Source: Pseudomonas sp. S30 (GTDB lineage: Bacteria; Pseudomonadota; Gammaproteobacteria; Pseudomonadales; Pseudomonadaceae). Taken from it: a stretch of 64,000 nucleotides of DNA. The DNA lies in the NCBI RefSeq assembly GCF_016518545.1, contig NZ_JACVTO010000008.1, positions 62,001-126,000 of the forward strand. Reading direction: 5' to 3'. A model generated the notes under the pieces. That model was not told the DNA's origin, ran no database searches, and was given only the letters and a program-made list of their open reading frames with translations. Made by a program: the position numbers and the translations under genes. Below, one piece after another: positions 27,516 to 37,122 of the stretch. Within the stretch, counting starts at the first letter, position 1, and every line of letters begins with the position of its first letter.

Positions 27516-29927
27516 ATGAGCACTGAAGGTGCCACCCCCGGCCCCCGCTGGCTACCCCGGCTGCTAGGTGTACTGCTGCTGCTGATGGGCCTGGCCCTGA
27601 TCGCCGGCGGCCTGAAACTGAGCCAACTGGGCGGATCGCTGTATTACCTGATCGGCGGCGTCGGCTTCGCCTTGTCCGGCGTGCTGCTGATCGCCCTGCG
27701 CCGCATCGGCCTGGGCCTGTACGGCGCGGTGCTGCTGGCCAGCACCGTCTGGGCGCTGTGGGAAGTGGGCCTGGACTGGTGGCAACTGGTGCCGCGTCTG
27801 TCACTATGGTTCGCGCTGGGTGTGGTCCTGCTGCTGCCCTGGGTGCGCCGTCCGTTGCGTGGCCCGGCCTCGAACTTCAACGGTGCCCTGCTCAGCGTCG
27901 CGGTGATCGCCTCCGGCGCCAGCGCCGTGGCCAGTCAGTTCACCCATCCGGGGGAAATCTTCGGCGAACTGGGCCGGGACAGCAGCGAGATGGCCAGCGC
28001 CGCACCGGCCATGCCGGACGGCGACTGGCAGGCCTATGGCCGCAGCGAATACGGCGACCGCTACTCGCCGCTGCGCCAGATCACCGCGCAGAACGTCGAT
28101 CGTCTTGAAGAGGCCTGGCGTATCCGTACGGGCGATCTGCCAAGCGACAACGATCCGGTCGAACTGACCAACGAGAATACGCCGCTCAAGGTCAACGGCA
28201 TGCTCTACGCGTGCACCGCGCACAGCCGGGTGCTGGCCCTGGACCCGGACACCGGTGCCGAGATCTGGCGCTTCGATCCGCAGCTCAAGAGCTCGGTGGG
28301 TACCTTCAAGGGGTTCGCGCACATGACCTGCCGCGGCGTTTCGTACTATGACGAAAACCGCTACGTCAGCCGCGACGGCAGCCCCGCGCCGCAGATTTCC
28401 GACGCCGGCAAAGCCGTGGCGCAGGCCTGTCCACGCCGCCTGTACCTGCCCACTGCCGACGCCCGCCTGATCGCCATCAACGCCGACAGCGGCAAGGTCT
28501 GCGACGGTTTCGCCAACCAGGGCACCATCGACCTGACGGTCGGCATCGGGCCGTTCACCGCTGGCGGCTATTACTCCACCTCGCCGGTAGCGGTCACCCG
28601 TGACCTGGTGATCATCGGTGGCCACGTGACCGACAACGAGTCGACCAACGAGCCGTCCGGCGTGATTCGCGCATACGACGTGCACGACGGCCACCTGGTG
28701 TGGAACTGGGACAGCAACAACCCCGACGACACCGCGCCCCTGGCGCCTGGCAAGACCTACAGCCGCAACTCGGCCAACATGTGGTCGCTGGCCAGCGTCG
28801 ACGAAGAGCTGGGCATGGTCTACCTGCCGCTGGGCAACCAGATGCCCGACCAGTACGGTGCCGACCGTACCCCTGGTGCCGAGAAGTACAGCGCCGGCAT
28901 CGTCGCGCTCGACCTGGCCACCGGCAAGGCGCGCTGGAACTACCAGTTCACTCACCATGACCTGTGGGACATGGACGTCGGCAGCCAGCCGACCCTGGTG
29001 CACATGAAGACCGACGAAGGCGTCAAGCCGGCCGTCATCGTCCCGACCAAGCAAGGCAGCCTGTACGTGCTCGACCGCCGTGACGGCACGCCCATCGTGC
29101 CGATCCGCGAGATCCCGGTACCCCAGGGTGCGGTCAAGGGTGACTTCACCGCGCCGACCCAAGCCCGTTCGGACCTGAACCTGCTGGCGCCGGAACTGAC
29201 CGAGCAGGCCATGTGGGGCGCCACGCCGTTCGACCAGATGCTGTGCCGTATCCAGTTCCGCGAGCTGCGCTACGAAGGCCAGTACACCCCGCCGTCCGAG
29301 CAGGGCACGCTGGTTTACCCCGGCAACGTGGGCGTCTTCAACTGGGGCGGCGTGTCGGTCGATCCAGTGCGTCAGTTGCTGTTCATCTCGCCGAACTACA
29401 TGGCGTTCGTGTCGAAGATGATCCCCCGCGCAGAGGTCGCCGCCGACAGCAAGCGCGAGAGCGAGACCAGCGGTATCCAGCCGAACACCGGCGCCCCGTA
29501 CGCCGTGACCATGCACCCGTTCATGTCGCCACTGGGCGTGCCTTGCCAGGCACCGGCCTGGGGCTACGTGGCCGCCATCGACCTGTTCACCCACAAGGTG
29601 GTTTGGAAGCACAAGAACGGCACCACGCGTGACAGTACGCCGGTGCCGATCGGCCTGCCCGTGGGCGTGCCGAGCATGGGCGGTTCGATGGTCACCGCCG
29701 GCGGCGTGGGCTTCCTCAGCGGTACGCTGGATCAGTACCTGCGCGCCTATGACGTGAACGATGGCAAGCAACTGTGGAGCGCCCGTCTGCCAGCAGGCGG
29801 CCAGGCTACGCCGATGACCTACACCGGCAAGGACGGCACCCAGTACGTGCTGATCGTCGCCGGCGGCCACGGCTCGCTGGGCACCAAGATGGGCGACTAC
29901 ATCATCGCCTACAAGCTCGCGCACTAG
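27516..29927 (+). CDS. gcd: Membrane-bound PQQ-dependent glucose dehydrogenase
   Basis: An 803-residue quinoprotein: five N-terminal membrane helices (residues about 14-140) carrying the ubiquinone site and a periplasmic eight-bladed propeller with tryptophan-docking repeats (WQAYGRSEYGDRYSPLRQIT, GKARWNYQFTHHDLWDMDVG, VWKHKNGTTRDSTP). It oxidises glucose to gluconolactone in the periplasm and passes electrons to ubiquinone. GGAGA precedes the ATG at 27516. A strong terminator follows at 29962, so oprB-gcd may be one unit. Confidence 0.95.
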   Translation: MSTEGATPGPRWLPRLLGVLLLLMGLALIAGGLKLSQLGGSLYYLIGGVGFALSGVLLIALRRIGLGLYGAVLLASTVWALWEVGLDWWQLVPRLSLWFALGVVLLLPWVRRPLRGPASNFNGALLSVAVIASGASAVASQFTHPGEIFGELGRDSSEMASAAPAMPDGDWQAYGRSEYGDRYSPLRQITAQNVDRLEEAWRIRTGDLPSDNDPVELTNENTPLKVNGMLYACTAHSRVLALDPDTGAEIWRFDPQLKSSVGTFKGFAHMTCRGVSYYDENRYVSRDGSPAPQISDAGKAVAQACPRRLYLPTADARLIAINADSGKVCDGFANQGTIDLTVGIGPFTAGGYYSTSPVAVTRDLVIIGGHVTDNESTNEPSGVIRAYDVHDGHLVWNWDSNNPDDTAPLAPGKTYSRNSANMWSLASVDEELGMVYLPLGNQMPDQYGADRTPGAEKYSAGIVALDLATGKARWNYQFTHHDLWDMDVGSQPTLVHMKTDEGVKPAVIVPTKQGSLYVLDRRDGTPIVPIREIPVPQGAVKGDFTAPTQARSDLNLLAPELTEQAMWGATPFDQMLCRIQFRELRYEGQYTPPSEQGTLVYPGNVGVFNWGGVSVDPVRQLLFISPNYMAFVSKMIPRAEVAADSKRESETSGIQPNTGAPYAVTMHPFMSPLGVPCQAPAWGYVAAIDLFTHKVVWKHKNGTTRDSTPVPIGLPVGVPSMGGSMVTAGGVGFLSGTLDQYLRAYDVNDGKQLWSARLPAGGQATPMTYTGKDGTQYVLIVAGGHGSLGTKMGDYIIAYKLAH

Positions 29928-29961
29928 CGCGAGTCCTGCAGGTCGCACAACGCAAGACCCA

Positions 29962-29988
29962 AGCGGGGCCATGACGGCCCCGCTTTTT
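29962..29988 (+). terminator. Rho-independent terminator after gcd
   Basis: GCGGGGCC (29963-29970) pairs with GGCCCCGC (29976-29983) around ATGAC, followed by five T residues (29984-29988). Confidence 0.9.
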
Positions 29989-30089
29989 CATGGCCGCTCG
30001 ACACCCGAAATCCCACGCTTGCTCGCGCTGCTTGAAACCCCAGGCCGCTTGCCCCATCTAAGCACCATAGCCATTCACGCAGGTGCCCC

Positions 30090-32510
30090 ATGAGCGACCA
30101 GCAGGACTTCCCCGAACACCCCGACGAGCATGAGCAGGTCGAACACATCGACGCCAAGACCAGCACCAGTCATGCCCTCGCCCTGCCCGGCCAGCAACTG
30201 CCGGACAAGGTCTATGTGATACCGATCCACAATCGCCCGTTCTTCCCCGCCCAAGTGCTGCCGGTCATCGTCAACGAAGAGCCCTGGGCAGAAACCCTGG
30301 ACCTCGTGGCCAAGACCGAGCACCACACCCTGGCCCTGTTCTTCATGGACACCCCGGCTGAAGACCATCGTCATTTCGACACCAAGGCCTTGCCCGAGTA
30401 CGGCACGCTGGTCAAGGTGCACCATGCCAGCCGCGAGAACGGCAAGCTGCAGTTCGTCGCCCAGGGCCTGACCCGCGTGCGCATCCGCACCTGGCTCAAG
30501 CACCATCGCCCGCCCTACCTGGTGGAGGTGGAGTATCCGCGTCAGCCCACCGAGCCCAATGACGAGGTCAAGGCCTACGGCATGGCGCTGATCAACGCCA
30601 TCAAAGAGCTGCTGCCGCTCAATCCGCTGTACAGCGAAGAACTGAAGAACTACCTCAACCGCTTCAGTCCCAACGACCCCTCGCCGCTGACCGACTTCGC
30701 CGCGGCCCTCACCTCGGCCACCGGCAACCAGTTGCAGGAAGTGCTCGACTGCGTGCCCATGCTCAGGCGCATGGAGAAAGTCCTGCCGATGCTGCGCAAG
30801 GAGGTCGAGGTCGCCCGGCTGCAGAACGAGATCTCGGCCGAGGTGAATCGGCAGATCGGCGAGCACCAGCGCGAATTCTTCCTCAAGGAGCAGCTCAAGG
30901 TCATTCAGCAGGAGCTGGGCCTGACCAAGGACGACCGCAGCGCCGACCTGGAGCAGTTCGAGCAGCGCCTGCAAGGCAAGACCCTGCCCGACCAGGCGAA
31001 GAAGCGCATCGACGAGGAAATGGGCAAGCTGTCGATCCTGGAAACCGGCTCGCCGGAATACGCCGTCACCCGCAACTACCTGGACTGGGCCACTGCCCTG
31101 CCCTGGGGCGTGTATGGCAAGGACAAGCTCGACCTCAAGCACGCCCGCAAGGTGCTCGACCAGCACCACGCCGGGCTGGACGACATCAAGGAGCGCATTC
31201 TCGAGTTCCTCGCCGTGGGCGCCTGGAAAGGCGAGATCAGCGGTTCCATCGTGCTGCTGGTGGGCCCGCCAGGGGTGGGCAAGACCAGCATCGGCAAGTC
31301 GATCGCCGAGTCGCTCGGGCGACCGTTCTACCGCTTCAGCGTCGGCGGCATGCGTGACGAGGCCGAAATCAAGGGTCACCGGCGTACCTACATCGGCGCC
31401 CAGCCGGGCAAGCTGGTGCAGGCACTCAAGGATGTCGAGGTGATGAATCCGGTGATCATGCTCGACGAGATCGACAAGATGGGCCAGAGCTACCAGGGCG
31501 ATCCGGCGTCGGCGCTGCTCGAGACTCTCGATCCCGAGCAGAACGTCGACTTCCTCGACCATTACCTGGACCTGCGCCTGGATCTGTCCAAGGTCCTGTT
31601 CGTCTGTACCGCCAACACCTTGGATTCGATTCCCGGGCCACTGCTGGACCGCATGGAAGTGATTCGCCTGTCCGGCTACATCACCGAGGAAAAGGTGGCC
31701 ATCGCCAAGCGTCACCTGTGGCCCAAGCAGCTGGACAAGGCCGGTGTGGCCAAGACCAGCCTGAGCATCAGTGACAGCGCGCTGCGGCTGGTCATCGAGG
31801 GGTACGCCCGGGAAGCCGGTGTGCGTCAGTTGGAAAAGCAATTGGGCAAGCTGGTTCGCAAGGCGGTCGTGAAGTTGCTGGACACCCCGGATGCCAAGCT
31901 CAAGATCGGGCCGAAGGAGCTCGAACCCGCCCTGGGCATGCCGGTGTTCCGCAGCGAGCAGGTCCTGGCAGGCAAGGGCGTGATCACCGGCCTGGCCTGG
32001 ACCAGCATGGGGGGGGCGACTTTGCCGATCGAGGCGACACGCATTCATACCCTCAACCGCGGCTTCAAGCTCACCGGCAAGCTGGGTGATGTGATGAAGG
32101 AGTCTGCGGAAATCGCCTACAGCTACGTCAGCTCCAATCTCAAGCAGTACGGGGGCGATCCGGGCTTCTTCAACGAGGCGTTCATTCATCTGCACGTGCC
32201 TGAAGGCGCTACGCCCAAGGATGGCCCCAGCGCCGGGGTCACCATGGCCAGCGCGCTGCTGTCACTGGCGCGCGATCAGGTGCCGAAGAAAGGCGTGGCG
32301 ATGACTGGAGAATTGACCCTGACCGGGCAGGTACTGCCCATCGGCGGGGTACGAGAAAAAGTCATTGCCGCACGCCGACAGAAAATCCACGAGCTGATTC
32401 TGCCGGAGGCCAACCGCGGCGACTTCGAAGAGCTGCCGGCCTATCTTCGTGACGGGCTGACCGTGCATTTCGCCAAGCGCTTCGCGGACGTCGCGAAAGT
32501 GCTTTTCTAA
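30090..32510 (+). CDS. lon: ATP-dependent Lon-type protease (second Lon, AsrA-like)
   Basis: An 806-residue Lon protease: an N-terminal substrate-binding domain, AAA+ with Walker A GPPGVGKTS (near residue 392) and Walker B VIMLDEID, and a proteolytic domain with Ser714 in KDGPSAGVTMAS and Lys757 in GGVREKVIAARR. Pseudomonads usually have a housekeeping Lon next to clpX and a second one; its place beside gcd and a TonB receptor, and its acidic, Glu/His-rich N-terminus, point to the second type (AsrA in P. aeruginosa, linked to heat shock and aminoglycoside response). No clpX is nearby. A terminator follows. Confidence 0.9.
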   Translation: MSDQQDFPEHPDEHEQVEHIDAKTSTSHALALPGQQLPDKVYVIPIHNRPFFPAQVLPVIVNEEPWAETLDLVAKTEHHTLALFFMDTPAEDHRHFDTKALPEYGTLVKVHHASRENGKLQFVAQGLTRVRIRTWLKHHRPPYLVEVEYPRQPTEPNDEVKAYGMALINAIKELLPLNPLYSEELKNYLNRFSPNDPSPLTDFAAALTSATGNQLQEVLDCVPMLRRMEKVLPMLRKEVEVARLQNEISAEVNRQIGEHQREFFLKEQLKVIQQELGLTKDDRSADLEQFEQRLQGKTLPDQAKKRIDEEMGKLSILETGSPEYAVTRNYLDWATALPWGVYGKDKLDLKHARKVLDQHHAGLDDIKERILEFLAVGAWKGEISGSIVLLVGPPGVGKTSIGKSIAESLGRPFYRFSVGGMRDEAEIKGHRRTYIGAQPGKLVQALKDVEVMNPVIMLDEIDKMGQSYQGDPASALLETLDPEQNVDFLDHYLDLRLDLSKVLFVCTANTLDSIPGPLLDRMEVIRLSGYITEEKVAIAKRHLWPKQLDKAGVAKTSLSISDSALRLVIEGYAREAGVRQLEKQLGKLVRKAVVKLLDTPDAKLKIGPKELEPALGMPVFRSEQVLAGKGVITGLAWTSMGGATLPIEATRIHTLNRGFKLTGKLGDVMKESAEIAYSYVSSNLKQYGGDPGFFNEAFIHLHVPEGATPKDGPSAGVTMASALLSLARDQVPKKGVAMTGELTLTGQVLPIGGVREKVIAARRQKIHELILPEANRGDFEELPAYLRDGLTVHFAKRFADVAKVLF

Positions 32511-32534
32511 AAGAAGGCGCTGTTCTGAAAGCAC

Positions 32535-32564
32535 GTGGGGCCGCTCGTCGGCCCCACAGCTTTT
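32535..32564 (+). terminator. Rho-independent terminator after lon
   Basis: GTGGGGCCG (32535-32543) pairs with CGGCCCCAC (32549-32557) around CTCGT, with a short TTTT at 32561-32564. Confidence 0.85.
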
Positions 32565-32608
32565 CCCGCTTCGGTTATCCTCGGTGCATCGTCGCTTGAG
32601 GAGCCACC

Positions 32609-33001
32609 ATGACCATCCCCTACCTTGCGCTTCCCCTGAGCCTTGCCCTGCTGGCCGGCTGTGCCCAGCAGTCCCGTCAGCCCGTCGAACTGGATGCCGA
32701 GAGCGAATGCCCGCAACGCCTCTCGACCGGCCAGACCCTGACCCTGACGCTGGCCAGCAACCCCACCACCGGCTATCGCTGGCTGGTCAGGGATCCAGCC
32801 GCGCATGTGCTGCGCAGCCTGGGGCCGGAGATCTACAACAGCCCCGAGGACAACGGACTGGTCGGCAGCTCCGGCACCTCCACCTGGCGTTATCAGGCCA
32901 GCACGCCGGGCGAAGGCCACCTGGTCCTTGTGTATCAGCAGCCTTGGGCACAGGAGGTCCAGCCCGTGCAGACCTTCGAGTGCGCGATCAAGGTGAGGTG
33001 A
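32609..33001 (+). CDS. Chagasin-type (MEROPS I42) protease inhibitor lipoprotein
   Basis: A 130-residue lipoprotein with signal peptide and lipobox LLAGC (Cys18). The mature part shows the three chagasin/I42 loop motifs: NPTTGYRW, GSSGTSTWRY and QPWAQE in place of RPW. Such proteins inhibit papain-like cysteine peptidases; the target here is unknown. GAGGAG precedes the ATG. It lies just after the lon terminator, so it is probably expressed separately. Confidence 0.85.
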   Translation: MTIPYLALPLSLALLAGCAQQSRQPVELDAESECPQRLSTGQTLTLTLASNPTTGYRWLVRDPAAHVLRSLGPEIYNSPEDNGLVGSSGTSTWRYQASTPGEGHLVLVYQQPWAQEVQPVQTFECAIKVR

Positions 33002-33007
33002 TTCGCC

Positions 33008-33949
33008 TCAGGCGGCCTCGATGCGCCTGCGTATCGCCAGCAGGTAGTCACGCGCCGTGAACAACGCCGCAAGCAACGCGCTGCTATCGGCAGCGTCCAT
33101 CATGCCCTTGTCGACGACGCTCCAACCCTCGATGAACCGCTGCGCCTGAGTCAGCCATTGCTGACGCAGTTCCAGAAGGGCGTCGGCGTGACGATACTGG
33201 CTGACCGTCTCGTCGAGATTCCTGGACGCCTCCTGCATGACAGCGAGATTGTGTTTTTCCTGGTCGAGGGCCTGCGCCATTTTATTGCGCGCCTTGAGCA
33301 CACTGGCATATTCACGCCCTTGCTCCAGCAGGTCCAGATGCTGATTCAACTTGGCGATGGCGGCCTTGACCAGCTCAGGCGATGCCGCAGGGCCCTTGAT
33401 CGCTGGGAGAATTGAGTCGATGTCCTTGTCCTCGGGAATCATCTGGCGCAGCGCCCGGCTGATCGAGGGCGCATTGAGCAGCGCCAGACTGCTGTCGATT
33501 TCCGCCAGTGATGCTTCGCGACTCTTGATCGTCTGTTCGACTTCGTGCAAGGCGGTGGCGCTCTGCGCGATGTCCGCTTCAGCGGCAGCCCTGGGAGCGG
33601 CCAGATCAGGAAGCCGGTCCGCTTGCACAGCCTCGATCACTTGGGTCAGACGTTGGATGTCGCTCTGCAGCGCTCCACGGGAACGCAACAGCTCTTGCTC
33701 GTCGAGGTCATCGGTGGCGCTCTGTTCGAGCCCCTCGAGGTCGCCGTTCAACGTCACCAGGCTCGCGGTCACATCCTTGCGCAGGGCCTGGTTGGCCTTC
33801 TTCACCGACCGGGTGATGTCCTGCAGTTCCTCGCGCACCGCGGGGAGCAACTGGCTGGTCTGGTCCTGATAGATTGCAAGCACCTCCTTTTCGATGCTCA
33901 TCAACCTCGACATATCGGGCATCGGTAGTTCATGGGCGACAGGTTTCAT
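33008..33949 (-). CDS. xaxB: Alpha-xenorhabdolysin-like binary toxin subunit B
   Basis: A 313-residue, almost wholly helical protein with no signal peptide, resembling XaxB/YaxB: long heptad-like helices (SRLMSIEKEVLAIYQDQTSQ, VKKANQALRKDVTASLVTLN) around a short less charged segment near residues 168-195 (LALLNAPSISRALRQM) that would be the tongue region. In Xenorhabdus, Yersinia and Photorhabdus, A and B subunits assemble together into large pores in eukaryotic membranes. The ATG at 33949 overlaps the stop of the A gene (ATGA); the frame stays open upstream but that part is antisense-like inside the A gene. The call rests on pairing, size and helical pattern and is less certain than for subunit A. 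Confidence 0.75.
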   Translation of the reverse strand: MKPVAHELPMPDMSRLMSIEKEVLAIYQDQTSQLLPAVREELQDITRSVKKANQALRKDVTASLVTLNGDLEGLEQSATDDLDEQELLRSRGALQSDIQRLTQVIEAVQADRLPDLAAPRAAAEADIAQSATALHEVEQTIKSREASLAEIDSSLALLNAPSISRALRQMIPEDKDIDSILPAIKGPAASPELVKAAIAKLNQHLDLLEQGREYASVLKARNKMAQALDQEKHNLAVMQEASRNLDETVSQYRHADALLELRQQWLTQAQRFIEGWSVVDKGMMDAADSSALLAALFTARDYLLAIRRRIEAA

Positions 33950-35151
33950 GGCGCTCCCTCCTCTAAAGGATCTTTGATAACCGCATTGAAAATTTCGGAA
34001 ATGCTTTTGGAGATATTGAGGATATGGCGCCACGGCGAAATGACTCGCTCGAACTGCACGACGAACTTCTTCAGTTGTACATTGGTCGTGATCGCATTGA
34101 CCTTCTTCATCGATGAATTCATGTACGACTCGAGCAACACCCAAACATCCTCTAGATTCGCGGTTGCCGCACGCACTTCCACCAGGCGGAAGCTGATGTC
34201 CATCACCGACTTCTTCAGGGCCTGGAAATGCGCCAGGCCTTCGCCTAGATCGGACTGCTGTTTGATCAGCGCATCGCGCTTAACGATCAAGTCGTTCTTT
34301 TCAGCCCGCACCGCCTCTGCCTTCGCACCGTAGATCCCACCCGAGACGGCCAGGCCTGCCGGACCGAAGGCCAGTCCGTAGAATGCCGCGCCGACCAGAC
34401 TGTCGTACTCGCTGGCCTTTTTTTCGATCATGCCATCGAGCAGGATCAACTGCGTCCCGATGTTGGCGATCTTCGAATCCAAACTTTCCTTCGCCAGATG
34501 CTCCAACAACCCACGAGCCGTAGGCGACAGGTTGGTGGTGATCTGGTCGCCGAAGTGGTCGATGAGTTGCTTCACTTCGCCGATGACCCTGAGCTCATCG
34601 CGAATGGAGCTCAGAATCGCATCCAGATAAAGATCCACAGCCTCCTTGAACGCGAGGTGGTCGACGTCGGACAGTGGAATGCTCTTGCTGGCTTCTTCGG
34701 GGAGCTGATCCAGGCCACTGTCCAACGCCGCAGTGGTCTTCAGCTTGGAAATGAACTTCACCCCTTCGGTGATGAACTCTTCAGCGAACACCTGCAGGTC
34801 GCTACCCATCTTCTTACAGGCGTCTTCCACGTCATCCCACGCGTTGCCGTGGGCGTGCAGGTTGGTATAGAAGCGCAGGATGTCATCGACCTTGAGGCCG
34901 AGGGCATCCAGGTTGATATCGCCTGCCAGACCCTCACGAGTGGTGGGCAACCTGCTCACCGCGCTCTGGTAGCGTTTTATCGTTCGCAAGTTATCCCGAC
35001 TGAACAGGAAGGCCGGATCACTCTTCTTGAAATCGAATATCTGTTGCGGGATGAATTCAACCCGCTCCTCTTCCGTCAGTTCATTGAACGGCTTACCCTG
35101 AGGGGGTGAACCTGACGAGGCGGAAGTGGGTTCGGCAGTAGCATCGGACAT
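33946..35151 (-). CDS. xaxA: Alpha-xenorhabdolysin-like binary toxin subunit A
   Basis: A 401-residue helical protein resembling XaxA/YaxA of the ClyA-type alpha pore-forming toxins: [20 protein letters not shown] (residues 49-68), [20 protein letters not shown] (90-109) and a hydrophobic hairpin at about 251-275 ([20 protein letters not shown]) that would enter the membrane. There is no signal peptide, as in XaxA. AGGAGAGCGATC precedes the ATG. It is the first gene of a two-gene unit with subunit B. Its 3' third is clearly lower in GC (21 of 60 bases at 33961-34020) than the neighbouring cmoB (46 of 60 at 36241-36300), suggesting acquisition by transfer. Confidence 0.82.
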   Translation of the reverse strand: MSDATAEPTSASSGSPPQGKPFNELTEEERVEFIPQQIFDFKKSDPAFLFSRDNLRTIKRYQSAVSRLPTTREGLAGDINLDALGLKVDDILRFYTNLHAHGNAWDDVEDACKKMGSDLQVFAEEFITEGVKFISKLKTTAALDSGLDQLPEEASKSIPLSDVDHLAFKEAVDLYLDAILSSIRDELRVIGEVKQLIDHFGDQITTNLSPTARGLLEHLAKESLDSKIANIGTQLILLDGMIEKKASEYDSLVGAAFYGLAFGPAGLAVSGGIYGAKAEAVRAEKNDLIVKRDALIKQQSDLGEGLAHFQALKKSVMDISFRLVEVRAATANLEDVWVLLESYMNSSMKKVNAITTNVQLKKFVVQFERVISPWRHILNISKSISEIFNAVIKDPLEEGAP

Positions 35152-35398
35152 GATCGCTCTCCTCTACCAGTCATACGCCTGGCCTCGGGAAGAGGCCAGG
35201 AAAGTCACTGTATCGGTCACGGATGGACCACGAAGTCAGCTGCGCGCGAACTGGCGTGCGGGAAAATGCTCGGGGATCTGCCTGATCGTTGAGCCGAGGA
35301 GCCACTGCCATGCGGCGGCTGGCGTGTGGAGGATGCAGGCGCAGGGCGTCGGTTTTGCTAGAATGTGCACCTTTTTTCCGATGACGCATGAGCCCGCT

Positions 35399-36142
35399 GT
35401 GAGCCACCCCTCAGATCGCCTGTTCGCCCAGCCGCTTGATCGAGTCCCCGACTTCGTCTTCAACGAAGATGTCGTGCGGGTGTTTCCCGACATGATCAAG
35501 CGCTCGGTGCCGGGCTACCCGACCATCGTCGAGAACATCGGCGTACTGGGCGCGCGTTTCGCCCAGCCCCACACCGCACTGTACGACCTGGGCGCGTCGC
35601 TGGGCGCGGTCAGCCAGTCGCTGCGCCGTCACGTGCGCAGCGAGGGCTGCCGGGTGATCGCAGTGGACAACTCGGCCGCGATGGTCGAACGCTGCACCCA
35701 GTACCTCACCGCACAGGACTCCATGTTCCAGGAGCTGCTGCCGGTAGAAGTGCTGGAGGCCGATATCCTGGCGTTGTCCTTCCAGCCCGCCTCGTTCATC
35801 GCGATGAACTTCACCCTGCAATTCATCGCACCTGAGCAGCGCCAGGGGCTGCTGACGGACATTCGCCAGGCGTTGCTGCCCGGTGGCGCTCTGGTGCTCT
35901 CGGAGAAGCTGCACTTCGAAGACGCCCAGAGCCACCGACTGCTCAACGAGCTGCACCTGGACTTCAAGCGTGCCAACGGCTATAGCGAACTGGAAATTGC
36001 CCAGAAGCGCAGCGCCATCGAACATGTCATGAAACCCGATACCCTCGCCACCCACGAGCGACGCCTGCGTGAAGCCGGTTTCTCGAAGGTGGTGCCCTGG
36101 TTCCAATGCCTCAATTTCGCCTCGTTGATAGCGCTGCCATGA
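35399..36142 (+). CDS. cmoA: Carboxy-SAM synthase
   Basis: A 247-residue methyltransferase-fold enzyme that makes carboxy-S-adenosylmethionine from SAM and prephenate for tRNA wobble uridine modification. Recognisable stretches are DIFNE-like [20 protein letters not shown], the SAM motif [28 protein letters not shown] and MNFTLQFI. The GTG at 35399 gives the family length (247); an ATG at 35381 would add six residues and has no ribosome site. Its stop overlaps the cmoB start. Confidence 0.93.
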   Translation: MSHPSDRLFAQPLDRVPDFVFNEDVVRVFPDMIKRSVPGYPTIVENIGVLGARFAQPHTALYDLGASLGAVSQSLRRHVRSEGCRVIAVDNSAAMVERCTQYLTAQDSMFQELLPVEVLEADILALSFQPASFIAMNFTLQFIAPEQRQGLLTDIRQALLPGGALVLSEKLHFEDAQSHRLLNELHLDFKRANGYSELEIAQKRSAIEHVMKPDTLATHERRLREAGFSKVVPWFQCLNFASLIALP

Positions 36143-37095
36143 TCGATCTGTCCCCTCTCGTCCGCCGCTTGGCGGGCACCCCACTGGCTGCCTGGTCCCA
36201 GGGCCTGCAAGCCCAACTGGACACCAAGCTGGAGAAAGGCCACGGCGACCTGGAGCGCTGGCGCGGCGCGCTGGCCGCATTGCCGTCACTGGTGCCCAGC
36301 GAGATCGACCTGAGCACGGGCCTGCGCCTGGATTGCGCCTGCGAGCCCGCGACGCGCGCGCAGATGCAGCAGGCCTTGATGGGGCTGTCGCCCTGGCGCA
36401 AGGGCCCGTTCGACCTGTTCGGAGTGCATGTGGACACCGAGTGGCGCTCGGACTGGAAATGGTCGCGGGTAGCCCCCCATCTGGACCTGCACGGCAAGCG
36501 CGTGCTGGACGTGGGTTGCGGCAACGGCTACTACCAGTGGCGCATGCTCGGCGCCGGTGCGGACATGGTCATCGGCGTCGATCCGAACTGGCTGTTCTTC
36601 TGTCAGTTCCAGGCCGTGCACAAGTACCTGCCCGACTTGCCGGCCTGGCACCTGCCCTTCGCGCTCGAGGAGCTGCCCGCCAACCTGGAAGGCTTCGACA
36701 CGGTCTTCTCGATGGGGGTGTTCTACCACCGTCGCTCACCCATCGAGCACCTGCTGGCCTTGAAGGACTGCCTGGTGAAAGGCGGCGAACTGGTGCTCGA
36801 AACGCTGGTGGTCGAAGGTGACGAGCATCAGGTACTGGTGCCCGAGGACCGCTACGCGCAGATGCGCAACGTGTGGTTTCTGCCGTCGGTACCGGCGCTG
36901 GAACGCTGGCTGCGCCGCGCAGGTTTCAGCGACGTGCGCTGCGTGGATGTCAGCGTCACCGGCATCGAGGAACAACGCAGTACCGAGTGGATGCGCTACC
37001 AGTCGCTGGTAGACTTCCTCGACCCAGACGACCACAGCAAGACCGTCGAGGGCCTGCCGGCACCCCGCCGCGCCACCCTGCTGGCACGCAAGTGA
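36139..37095 (+). CDS. cmoB: tRNA U34 carboxymethyltransferase
   Basis: A 318-residue enzyme that transfers the carboxymethyl group from carboxy-SAM to 5-hydroxyuridine at tRNA position 34, completing cmo5U. Motifs: [17 protein letters not shown] (SAM site), [12 protein letters not shown] and [20 protein letters not shown]. It starts inside the cmoA stop codon (ATGA), so the two are coupled. Confidence 0.95.
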   Translation: MIDLSPLVRRLAGTPLAAWSQGLQAQLDTKLEKGHGDLERWRGALAALPSLVPSEIDLSTGLRLDCACEPATRAQMQQALMGLSPWRKGPFDLFGVHVDTEWRSDWKWSRVAPHLDLHGKRVLDVGCGNGYYQWRMLGAGADMVIGVDPNWLFFCQFQAVHKYLPDLPAWHLPFALEELPANLEGFDTVFSMGVFYHRRSPIEHLLALKDCLVKGGELVLETLVVEGDEHQVLVPEDRYAQMRNVWFLPSVPALERWLRRAGFSDVRCVDVSVTGIEEQRSTEWMRYQSLVDFLDPDDHSKTVEGLPAPRRATLLARK

Positions 37096-37122
37096 ACGAG
37101 GGCGCGCGGACGAGCCGCTGAT

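Noticed and set aside
30075..32195. 706-codon minus-strand frame opposite lon
   Set aside because: Shadow of lon; no protein features of its own.
35152..35398. Gap between the toxin A gene and cmoA examined for an immunity or regulator gene
   Set aside because: Open stretches exist but none with a ribosome site and plausible composition; it is probably promoter DNA.
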